NCBI GenBank assembly: GCA_903643055.1
Contig: CAHJWV010000465.1
Coordinates: 1-8,965 of the forward strand
Source of the DNA: Burkholderiales bacterium
GTDB taxonomy: Bacteria; Pseudomonadota; Gammaproteobacteria; Burkholderiales; Burkholderiaceae
Direction: 5' to 3'
Length of the DNA stretch: 8,965 nt
Of this stretch, positions 1-5,838 are shown in pieces. Each line of letters starts with the position of its first letter. The first letter of the stretch is position 1. The position numbers were made by a program, and so were the translations under genes. The notes below the pieces were generated by a model. The model saw only the letters and a program-made list of their open reading frames with translations, searched no databases and was not told the DNA's origin.

Positions 1-13
1 GCTCTTCCGATCT
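1..13. other. Residual Illumina TruSeq adapter sequence (artefact)
   Basis: The first 13 bases read GCTCTTCCGATCT, exactly the shared 3' end of the standard TruSeq read 1 and read 2 adapters. It sits at the extreme start of the window, where an untrimmed adapter at a contig end would lie, and the coding sequence of the next gene begins immediately after it. This is almost certainly not biological DNA. The reverse complement is not present at the other end. Confidence 0.93.
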
Positions 14-246
14 CCTTGTCGCAAGCGCTGACAGTGGGGCCGCAAACCCGCATCGAATTCAAGCGCCAGGACGATGGCAGTTATGTCGACGTCGAAATGG
101 CACGCACCGACTACGCTTTGCTGCGCGACAAACTGGGCCTGCAAAACGGCAGCCAGGTGCACCTGAAGCCGCGACGCGTGACCCGCTTCACTGCAGGCAA
201 CAACGGCTCGCAGCCCGAGTTGGCCGACCCGGCCGCGATGATTTGA
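14..246 (+). CDS. cysA: Sulfate/thiosulfate ABC transporter ATP-binding protein CysA, C-terminal fragment
   Basis: This is the last 76 or so codons of a gene cut by the contig end; the codons in frame before base 16 are lost to the adapter, so the TTG at 16 is an internal codon, not a start. The fragment has the look of the C-terminal TOBE-like regulatory domain of CysA: a VGPQTRIEFKR strand, an acidic segment with DVEMAR, then LGLQNGSQVHLKPRRVTRF, where the KPRRV motif is typical of the family. CysA hydrolyses ATP on the cytoplasmic side of the CysTWA/Sbp importer for sulfate and thiosulfate. The Walker and ABC signature motifs are outside the window. A tail of about 20 residues after the domain is poorly conserved in general. 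The call is strengthened by cysB next door. Another ABC ATPase of the same subfamily cannot be fully excluded. Confidence 0.78.
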
Positions 247-494
247 GCCGAAGCGGCAAGCGCCGTTTCGGCCATTCGGCCGTGGCGCTTGCATGGACGG
301 TCGCGACGCCGGAGCTTGATCTCAACAGTGCGGCTCGGAGGTCTTTAGCCCGAAAGGTTGGCCATGAAGCCGAGTTCTCGTGGCTTAACGCTCGGCGCTG
401 CCGCCTGGCTTGAGTCGCTGTAGGCGAAGGCTGGCTCGCCTTGCGGAACCGGCCGTTGCCGGCGTAACTCGTACTCGGTCTGACCCGGGAAAGC
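247..494. other. Intergenic region between convergent cysA and cysB
   Basis: These 248 bases between two convergent stop codons hold several GC-rich inverted repeats but no convincing gene. A 19-codon ORF at 364-423 on the + strand has a purine-rich stretch before its ATG but no other support. Two smaller hairpins lie nearer the cysB stop: AGGCGA/TCGCCT at 422-427 and 436-441, and CCGGC/GCCGG at 449-453 and 458-462. Neither is followed by a T tract on the - strand, so cysB termination may be Rho-dependent. Confidence 0.6.
256..292 (+). terminator. Two-tier hairpin downstream of cysA
   Basis: A perfect 9-bp inverted repeat, GCAAGCGCC at 256-264 and GGCGCTTGC at 284-292, encloses an inner stem CGGCC (269-273) and GGCCG (278-282) with an ATTC loop. 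It begins 10 bases after the cysA stop. The position suggests a transcription stop or a 3'-end protecting structure for the cys operon messenger. No T run follows it, so it is not a classical intrinsic terminator. Confidence 0.5.
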
Positions 495-1439
495 TCAGCC
501 CTCGGCCGGCTCGCTCGGCGCAGTCGCCATCGCTCGCTCGACGACGTCACGCTTCAGCGGTGCGGCGAATGTCTCGATGAAGTCATACACATAGCTGCGC
601 AGAAAGCTGCCGCGGCGCACCGCGAGCTTGGTCAGGTTGACGGCAAACAGGTGCCGCGCATCCAGTGCGTGCAACGTGCGGTCGCGCTCATCGTCGAAAG
701 CGATCGAAGCGACGATGCCGACACCGAGACCGAGTTCGACATAAGTCTTGATCACGTCGGCGTCCATCGCGGTCAAAACCAGATCGAAAGAGATACCGGC
801 CTTCTCGAAGGCTTCATCGATGTGGGTGCGACCGGTATAGCCTGCGCCGTAAGTGATGATCGGGAATTCCGACAGGCGCTGCAGCGTCAACGGCTGACCA
901 TCCAGCAGCGCATGTCCCGGCGGCACGACCACGCTGTGCGTCCAGCGGTAGCAGGGCAGGGCAACGAGGTTCTCGTATTTGGTCAGCGCCTCGGTGGCGA
1001 TTCCGATGTCGGCCTCGCCGGAGAGCAGCATTTCGGCCACTTGTTTCGGCGAGCCCTGGTGCAGGTTCAAGGTGACTTGAGGGTAGCGCTGCCGGAAGTC
1101 GCGCACGGCACCCGGGAGCGCATAACGCGCTTGTGAGTGGGTTGCTGCAATCGACAGCCGGCCGTTGGCCTGCTGGGTGAATTCTTCGCCAGCGCGCCGC
1201 AGATTCTCGGCGTCGTTCAGCATGTTCTCGACGATCGGCACGATCAGCGCGCCAACTTCGGTCAGCGCAGTCAGGCGTTTGCCGGCACGAACGAACAGAT
1301 CGACGCCGAGTTCTTCCTCCAGCTCCCGGATCTGCCGGCTCACGCCGGGTTGGGATGTGTGCAGCGCCTTGGCCACCTCGGTGAGGTTGAAGCCGCAACG
1401 CACGGCTTCGCGCACGGAGCGCAACTGCTGGAAATTCAT
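495..1439 (-). CDS. cysB: LysR-type transcriptional regulator CysB
   Basis: This 314-residue protein is the master activator of sulfur assimilation in proteobacteria; it binds promoters of sulfate uptake and reduction genes and senses acetylserine, with sulfate or other sulfur compounds as anti-inducers. E. coli CysB is 324 residues. Residues 1-60 form the winged helix-turn-helix, starting with the typical MNFQQLRSVREA and including TSQPGVSRQIRELEEELG. The effector domain follows from about residue 93. From memory, the Klebsiella CysB sulfate pocket uses Thr100, Thr102, Gln103, Thr149 and Thr202; this protein has Thr100, Ser102, Gln103, Thr149 and Thr202 at the same numbers, so the pocket looks intact with one conservative change. 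The ATG at 1439 is chosen because it gives the family N-terminus; a TTG 24 bases upstream would add eight residues that do not fit. No clear Shine-Dalgarno precedes it. It follows lsfA by 98 bases and converges with cysA. Confidence 0.93.
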   Translation of the reverse strand: MNFQQLRSVREAVRCGFNLTEVAKALHTSQPGVSRQIRELEEELGVDLFVRAGKRLTALTEVGALIVPIVENMLNDAENLRRAGEEFTQQANGRLSIAATHSQARYALPGAVRDFRQRYPQVTLNLHQGSPKQVAEMLLSGEADIGIATEALTKYENLVALPCYRWTHSVVVPPGHALLDGQPLTLQRLSEFPIITYGAGYTGRTHIDEAFEKAGISFDLVLTAMDADVIKTYVELGLGVGIVASIAFDDERDRTLHALDARHLFAVNLTKLAVRRGSFLRSYVYDFIETFAAPLKRDVVERAMATAPSEPAEG

Positions 1440-1452
1440 GGCAAATGGGTGC

Positions 1453-1470
1453 AGGCGGCGCAAGCCGCCT
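1453..1470 (-). promoter_or_regulatory. Perfect stem-loop just upstream of the cysB start
   Basis: AGGCGGC at 1453-1459 pairs perfectly with GCCGCCT at 1464-1470 around a 4-base loop. In the cysB direction it ends 13 bases before the ATG, close to where a ribosome binding site would lie, and no good purine-rich site is seen elsewhere. It could modulate cysB translation, or mark the 3' end of part of the lsfA transcript. There is no T run, so intrinsic termination is unlikely. Function is inferred only from position. Confidence 0.4.
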
Positions 1471-1537
1471 CGCTCAACAAAGTCTGACGAAGGGAACGCG
1501 CGACAAAACGGTTTGGAACGTGCGTCGTGCGTGCGGG

Positions 1538-2179
1538 TTATTTGTTAGGTTGAGGTGTCAGCCGGAGGTAAGGGCGGACCGCGGTGTAACCCTTCGGAAA
1601 CTTCTGTTTGATGATTTCCGGGTCTTGCAGCGAAGGAACGATGACGACATCGTCGCCGTCTTTCCAGTTGCCGGGTGTGGCCACGCTGTGGGAATCGGTC
1701 AGCTGCAGCGAATCGATAACGCGCAGGATTTCGTCGAAATTGCGGCCTGTGCTGGCCGGGTAGGTGATGATCAAGCGGACCTTCTTGGCTGGGTCGATCA
1801 CGAACAGCGAGCGCACCGTCGCGGTGGTGCTGGCGTTCGGGTGGATCAGGTCGTACAGCTCGGAGACCTTGCGGTCGGCGTCGGCCAGGATCGGAAAGCC
1901 GACCACGGTCTTTTGCGTGGTGTTGATGTCGTCGATCCATTTTTCATGGGACTCGACGGCGTCGACCGACAACGCGATCGTCTTGACGTTGCGCTTGGCG
2001 AATTCGTCTTTCAGCTTGGCTGTCAGCCCGAGTTCGGTTGTGCATACCGGTGTGAAGTCGGCTGGATGCGAGAACAAGACGCCCCAGCTGTTGCCGAGCC
2101 AGGAGTGGAAATGGATGTCGCCGATGCTTGATTTCTGAGTGAAGTCGGGCGCGGTGTCGCCCAGTCGGAGACTGGCCAT
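1538..2179 (-). CDS. lsfA: 1-Cys peroxiredoxin, Prx6/LsfA type
   Basis: A 213-residue thiol peroxidase that reduces hydrogen peroxide and organic hydroperoxides, probably in the cytoplasm. The active-site stretch HPADFTPVCTTE places the peroxidatic cysteine at Cys46, with Thr43 and Pro39 in the PxxxTxxC motif and the conserved catalytic Arg at 123. There is no other cysteine in the protein, so it must be a 1-Cys enzyme that relies on an external reductant. The long Prx6-type C-terminal part is present, with YPASTGRNFDEILRVIDSLQ and the terminal KGYTAVRPYLRLTPQP. It closely resembles, from memory, Pseudomonas LsfA, first seen as a sulfate-starvation-induced protein. The ATG at 2179 is preferred: it has GGAG six bases upstream, whereas a TTG at 2191 overlaps that site. 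cysB follows 98 bases downstream, so co-transcription is possible. The gene is divergent from yajC. Confidence 0.9.
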   Translation of the reverse strand: MASLRLGDTAPDFTQKSSIGDIHFHSWLGNSWGVLFSHPADFTPVCTTELGLTAKLKDEFAKRNVKTIALSVDAVESHEKWIDDINTTQKTVVGFPILADADRKVSELYDLIHPNASTTATVRSLFVIDPAKKVRLIITYPASTGRNFDEILRVIDSLQLTDSHSVATPGNWKDGDDVVIVPSLQDPEIIKQKFPKGYTAVRPYLRLTPQPNK

Positions 2180-2432
2180 TTGCAACTCCAAGAAAGTGTT
2201 TGGCTCGTCAGTATCGCAATCAGATTCGGATGAAGAAGCAAATAAATAGTGCTTTCCTTATCCATAAAACGACTAACGGCAGGGCTGATGGGTGCTTGGT
2301 GGAACTCTGCAAGTCGCTTGCATTCACTGGCTTGCGCTGTCTATTGCCATATCAGAGCGCGGCATACAATTCCATCCTTTCACTCCTGGCTCCGTGCCAC
2401 CGGCCTGCGCCGGCCTTCAGAGGATTCTTCAC
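2180..2432. other. Divergent intergenic region between lsfA and yajC
   Basis: This 253-base region must hold the promoters for lsfA (leftward) and for yajC-secD-secF (rightward). The part nearest lsfA, about 2229-2270, is clearly richer in A and T than its surroundings and probably contains the lsfA promoter, but I cannot assign -35 and -10 boxes with confidence and see no clear OxyR or CysB site. Long overlapping ORFs through this stretch lack family-like sequence and are not considered real. Confidence 0.55.
2344..2370 (+). promoter_or_regulatory. Candidate sigma-70 promoter for yajC-secDF
   Basis: A good -10 hexamer TACAAT lies at 2365-2370, preceded by TTGCCA at 2344-2349 as a possible -35 box. 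The 15-base spacer is shorter than ideal. Transcription would start near 2377, leaving a leader of about 55 bases before the yajC GTG. This is the best candidate seen for the operon, but it is a short motif match only. Confidence 0.4.
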
Positions 2433-2765
2433 GTGTTCATTTCAGAAGCTTTTGCACAAGCGGCCCCTGCTGCTGGGGCGGCCGATTCGCCCTTGGGCAG
2501 CATCACCGGGATGCTTCCGATCATCCTGATGTTCGTGGTGCTGTATTTCGTGATGATTCGTCCGCAGATGAAGCGTCAGAAAGAACACAAGGCCATGATC
2601 GAAGCCATCGCCAAGGGCGACGAAGTGGTGGTCGCTGGTGGCCTGCTCGGCAAGGTGGCGAAGTTGGGTGAATCGTTTCTGCACATCGAAGTCGCCAACG
2701 GTGTAGAGATCCAGGTCCAGCGAAGTGCGGTGGTTCAGGTTCTGCCCAAGGGCACTGTCAAGTAA
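2433..2765 (+). CDS. yajC: Sec translocon accessory protein YajC
   Basis: A 110-residue single-span inner-membrane protein that joins SecD and SecF in the accessory complex acting with SecYEG; E. coli YajC is also 110 residues. A short N-terminal periplasmic stretch rich in Ala and Pro is followed by a membrane segment at about residues 25-42, then the family hallmark RPQMKRQKEHK (43-53) and a small cytoplasmic domain with KGDEVVVAGGLLGKV. The GTG at 2433 is chosen because AGAGGA sits eight bases upstream and because it gives the family N-terminus, starting FISEAFAQ. A longer reading from 2292 would add an unlikely 47-residue extension. It is the first gene of the yajC-secD-secF operon, with secD 88 bases further on. 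Confidence 0.93.
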   Translation: MFISEAFAQAAPAAGAADSPLGSITGMLPIILMFVVLYFVMIRPQMKRQKEHKAMIEAIAKGDEVVVAGGLLGKVAKLGESFLHIEVANGVEIQVQRSAVVQVLPKGTVK

Positions 2766-2786
2766 TCGTTCAGTCAACCAACGACC

Positions 2787-2839
2787 TCGGCGCGGCCTCT
2801 GTCTGGCTTAGCGCCGATGGCTCGCAGGGGGATCTCCCC
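2787..2839 (+). promoter_or_regulatory. Two consecutive stem-loops in the yajC-secD spacer
   Basis: TCGGCGC at 2787-2793 pairs perfectly with GCGCCGA at 2811-2817, with a small inner GCC/GGC stem (2795-2797, 2805-2807) in the 17-base loop. A second hairpin GGGG/CCCC at 2828-2831 and 2836-2839 ends 14 bases before the secD ATG. No T run follows, so full termination is unlikely. They could set the yajC to secD expression ratio by attenuation, mRNA processing or limiting ribosome access. Function is inferred. Confidence 0.4.
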
Positions 2840-2853
2840 GCGAAAGAAACGTC

Positions 2854-4737
2854 ATGAATCGCTATCCGTGGTGGAAGTACGCGGTCCTCGGGATCGCCTT
2901 GCTGGTCGGCTTTATTTTCACGCTGCCCAATTTCTTCGGCGAAGCGCCGGCCGTGCAGATCAGCAGCAACAAGGCCACGCTGAAGATCGACAGCTCGCTG
3001 GTCGATCGTGTCTCGAAGGCTTTGAGCGCAGCCAACCTGCAGCCTGATTTCGTTCAGTTCGAGGGCAACACGGTGCGCGCGCGCTTTGGCGATCTCGATT
3101 CACAAAGCAAGGCCAAGGATGCGCTGAACAAGGCGCTGAACCCCGATGCCGCCGACCCGTCGTACATCGTTGCGCTGAACCTGCTGTCGCGCTCGCCGCG
3201 TTGGCTCACCGCGATGCATGCCTTGCCGATGTACCTCGGCCTGGACTTGCGCGGTGGCGTGCATTTCCTGCTGCAGGTCGACATGAAGGCGGCACTGTCG
3301 AAGAAGGCCGAAGCACTGAGCGGAGACATCCGCACCATGCTGCGCGACAAGGACTTGCGCCACGCCGGCATTAGCCGCGATGGCAACAATGTCGACGTTC
3401 GCTTTCGCGACCAGGAGACGCTGGCTGCGGCCCGCACACTGCTGGTCGATCAGCTGCCTGATCTGCAATGGACCGACGCACCGGACGGCACCGACTTCAA
3501 GCTGAGCGGCGTGCTGAAGCCCGAGGCGGCTCGCCGCGTTCAGGAAACAGCGATCAAGCAGAACATCACGACCTTGCATAACCGGATCAATGAGCTGGGT
3601 GTGGCCGAGCCGGTGATTCAGCAGCAAGGGCTGGATCGTGTGGTCGTTCAACTGCCCGGCGTGCAAGATGTGGCTCGCGCCAAAGGCTTGATCGGCCGCA
3701 CGGCCACGCTGGAAGTTCGCATGGTCGACGACAGCGCCGAAGCTTCTGCCGGCGCTGCCGGCACGGGGCCGGTGCCGTTCGGCACCGAGCGTTACCTGGA
3801 GCGCGGGGCTCGCCCGTTGATCGTCAAGCGCCAGGTCGTGTTGACCGGTGAAAACTTGATCGACGCTCAACCTGGCTTTGACAGCCAGACTCAGGAACCG
3901 AACGTCAACCTGACGCTCGATGCGAAAGGCTCGCGTGTTTTCAAAGACCTCACCCGCGAGAACGTCGGCAAGCGCATGGCGATTCTGTTGTTCGAGAAGG
4001 GCAAGGGCGAAGTGGTGACCGCGCCGGTGATCCGCAGCGAAATTGGCGGCGGGCGTGTTCAGATCTCCGGTTCAATGAACACGGCAGAAGCCAACGACAC
4101 CGCGCTGCTGTTGCGCTCAGGCTCGCTGGCCGCGCCAATGGAGTTCATCGAAGAAAGCACGATCGGCCCAAGCTTGGGTGCTGAGAACATCACCAAGGGT
4201 TTCCACAGCGTGGTGTACGGGTTCGCCGCCATCGCGATCTTCATGTGTGCCTACTACCTGCTGTTCGGCATGTTCTCGACCTTGGCGCTGGCGTTCAATC
4301 TGTTGCTGCTGGTGGCGATGCTGTCGATGCTGCAGGCCACGCTCACACTGCCCGGCATTGCCGCCATCGCGCTGACCTTGGGCATGGCCATCGATTCCAA
4401 CGTGCTGATCAATGAGCGGGTGCGCGAAGAGCTGCGGTCGGGTGCTTCGGCGCAGGCCGCCATCCATGCGGGTTATGAGCGGGCGTTCGCGACCATTCTC
4501 GATTCCAACGTGACGACGCTGATCGCCGGTATCGCGCTATTTGCTTTCGGCTCCGGCCCGGTGAAGGGCTTCGCGGTGGTCCACTGCCTCGGCATCATGA
4601 CTTCGATGTTCTCTTCAGTCGTGTTTTCGCGCGGCCTGGTGAACTTCTGGTATGGCCGTCAGAAGAAGCTGAAGTCGGTGTCGATCGGTCAGATTTGGAA
4701 GCCCAAGGCGGACGAAGCGCCTGCGGTGGACCTCTGA
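2854..4737 (+). CDS. secD: Protein translocase subunit SecD
   Basis: A 627-residue inner-membrane subunit of the proton-driven SecDF complex, which pulls translocating preproteins on the periplasmic side; E. coli SecD is 615 residues. An N-terminal membrane segment (about 8-26) leads to a large periplasmic part carrying the signature YLGLDLRGGVHFLLQVD (127-143). A second conserved block with FIEESTIGPSLG (431-442) precedes five hydrophobic segments between about 450 and 597. The conserved GMAIDSNVLINERVREELR (510-528) contains Asp514, which appears equivalent to the proton-pathway Asp519 of E. coli. The ATG at 2854 starts with MNRYPWWKY, typical of betaproteobacteria; the ribosome site is weak (GAAAGAAA just upstream). 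The stop is 30 bases before secF. The protein looks complete, with no missing key residue. Confidence 0.96.
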   Translation: MNRYPWWKYAVLGIALLVGFIFTLPNFFGEAPAVQISSNKATLKIDSSLVDRVSKALSAANLQPDFVQFEGNTVRARFGDLDSQSKAKDALNKALNPDAADPSYIVALNLLSRSPRWLTAMHALPMYLGLDLRGGVHFLLQVDMKAALSKKAEALSGDIRTMLRDKDLRHAGISRDGNNVDVRFRDQETLAAARTLLVDQLPDLQWTDAPDGTDFKLSGVLKPEAARRVQETAIKQNITTLHNRINELGVAEPVIQQQGLDRVVVQLPGVQDVARAKGLIGRTATLEVRMVDDSAEASAGAAGTGPVPFGTERYLERGARPLIVKRQVVLTGENLIDAQPGFDSQTQEPNVNLTLDAKGSRVFKDLTRENVGKRMAILLFEKGKGEVVTAPVIRSEIGGGRVQISGSMNTAEANDTALLLRSGSLAAPMEFIEESTIGPSLGAENITKGFHSVVYGFAAIAIFMCAYYLLFGMFSTLALAFNLLLLVAMLSMLQATLTLPGIAAIALTLGMAIDSNVLINERVREELRSGASAQAAIHAGYERAFATILDSNVTTLIAGIALFAFGSGPVKGFAVVHCLGIMTSMFSSVVFSRGLVNFWYGRQKKLKSVSIGQIWKPKADEAPAVDL

Positions 4738-4767
4738 TCCCTCAAGAACTCAAACAGGACCAATCAC

Positions 4768-5799
4768 ATGGAGTTCTTTCGAATCAAGCGCGACATCCCG
4801 TTCATGCGGCATGCGCTCGTTTTCAACGTTATCTCGCTGGTGACCTTTCTCGTCGCCGTGTTCTTCCTTGTCACGCGAGGCCTTCATTTCTCAAACGAGT
4901 TCACCGGCGGTACGGTGATCGAGATTCAGTATGCGCATGCGGCAGAGGTGCCGAAGGTGCGCGAGGCTGTAGAGAGTCTCAAGTTCGGCGATGTGCAGGT
5001 GCAGAACTTCGGTACTTCGCGTGGCGTGCTGATTCGCTTGCCGCTGAGTGCCGATGGCAAGCAGTCGGACGCGGTGAAGCAGGTCTTCGATACGTTGTGC
5101 AAGGCCGAGAGCGGTACCAGCAGCGTGAAGTCAGTGACCTCACCGAAAGGTGAGGTGGTAGACCGGCCTACCTGCGATGCGCAAGGTGCTGAGCCGTTGG
5201 AGCTTCACCGCACCGAATTCGTCGGGCCTCAAGTCGGCAAGGAGCTTGCGGAAGACGGCGCCAAGGCGCTCGCCTTCGTGATCATCGGCATCATGATTTA
5301 CCTCGCCTTCCGCTTCGAGTGGAAATTCTCGGTGGCGGCCATCATCGCCAACCTGCACGACGTCATCATCATCCTGGGCTTTTTTGCGTTCTTCCAGTGG
5401 GAATTCAATTTGTCCGTGCTGGCTGCGGTGTTGGCCGTGCTCGGGTATTCGGTCAACGAATCGGTGGTGATCTTCGACCGAATTCGCGAAGCGTTCCGCA
5501 AGTACCGCAAAATGAATACGCATGAGGTGATTGATCACGCGATCACCAGCACGATGAGCCGCACGATCATCACTCACGGCAGTACGCAGATGATGGTTTT
5601 GTCGATGTTGATCTTCGGTGGGCCGACACTTCATTACTTCGCGATTGCGCTGACGATCGGTATTTTGTTTGGTATTTATTCGTCGGTTTTTGTGGCCGCC
5701 GCCATTGCGATGTGGCTCGGCGTCAAGCGCGAAGATCTGGCTCGCCAGGCGACGAAAGACATCGATCCCGACGACCCCAATGCAGGGGCGGTGGTGTAG
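4768..5799 (+). CDS. secF: Protein translocase subunit SecF
   Basis: A 343-residue partner of SecD in the inner membrane; E. coli SecF is about 323. A first membrane segment (about 16-36) is followed by the FTGGTVIEI signature at 45-53, the periplasmic domain with RTEFVGPQVGKEL (148-160), and five hydrophobic segments from about 165 to 317. The conserved block GYSVNESVVIFDRIREAFRK (226-245) carries the acidic and arginine residues expected on the proton path. AGGA lies eight bases before the ATG, a good ribosome site. The periplasmic domain is longer than I recall in E. coli by about 20 residues and holds two cysteines, Cys111 and Cys136, that could form a disulfide. It is co-transcribed with secD (30-base gap) and probably with the DUF1631 gene after it. 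Confidence 0.96.
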   Translation: MEFFRIKRDIPFMRHALVFNVISLVTFLVAVFFLVTRGLHFSNEFTGGTVIEIQYAHAAEVPKVREAVESLKFGDVQVQNFGTSRGVLIRLPLSADGKQSDAVKQVFDTLCKAESGTSSVKSVTSPKGEVVDRPTCDAQGAEPLELHRTEFVGPQVGKELAEDGAKALAFVIIGIMIYLAFRFEWKFSVAAIIANLHDVIIILGFFAFFQWEFNLSVLAAVLAVLGYSVNESVVIFDRIREAFRKYRKMNTHEVIDHAITSTMSRTIITHGSTQMMVLSMLIFGGPTLHYFAIALTIGILFGIYSSVFVAAAIAMWLGVKREDLARQATKDIDPDDPNAGAVV

Positions 5800-5838
5800 A
5801 GTAAGGTCATCCTATTTAGAGAAGCGAACCACCATCTC

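Noticed and set aside
364..423. A 19-codon ORF with a purine-rich stretch before its ATG in the cysA-cysB gap
   Set aside because: It is too short to judge, has no recognisable motif and lies in repeat-rich GC sequence where such ORFs arise by chance.
651..1136. A 161-codon open frame on the + strand opposite cysB
   Set aside because: cysB is clearly the coding strand, and the opposite product is Arg/Gln/Asp-rich with no recognisable domain.
2229..2270. Possible OxyR site upstream of lsfA
   Set aside because: Only one ATAG-like and one loose CTAT-like element fit the spacing; the four-part pattern is not met.
2292..2432. A 47-residue N-terminal extension of YajC
   Set aside because: It would cover the likely promoter and ribosome site, and the family starts at the FISEAFAQ segment.
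3100..3870. A 256-codon open frame on the - strand inside secD
   Set aside because: It lies fully opposite a well-conserved secD, has low-complexity Gln/Arg/His-rich composition and no family likeness; it is a by-product of GC-rich codon use.
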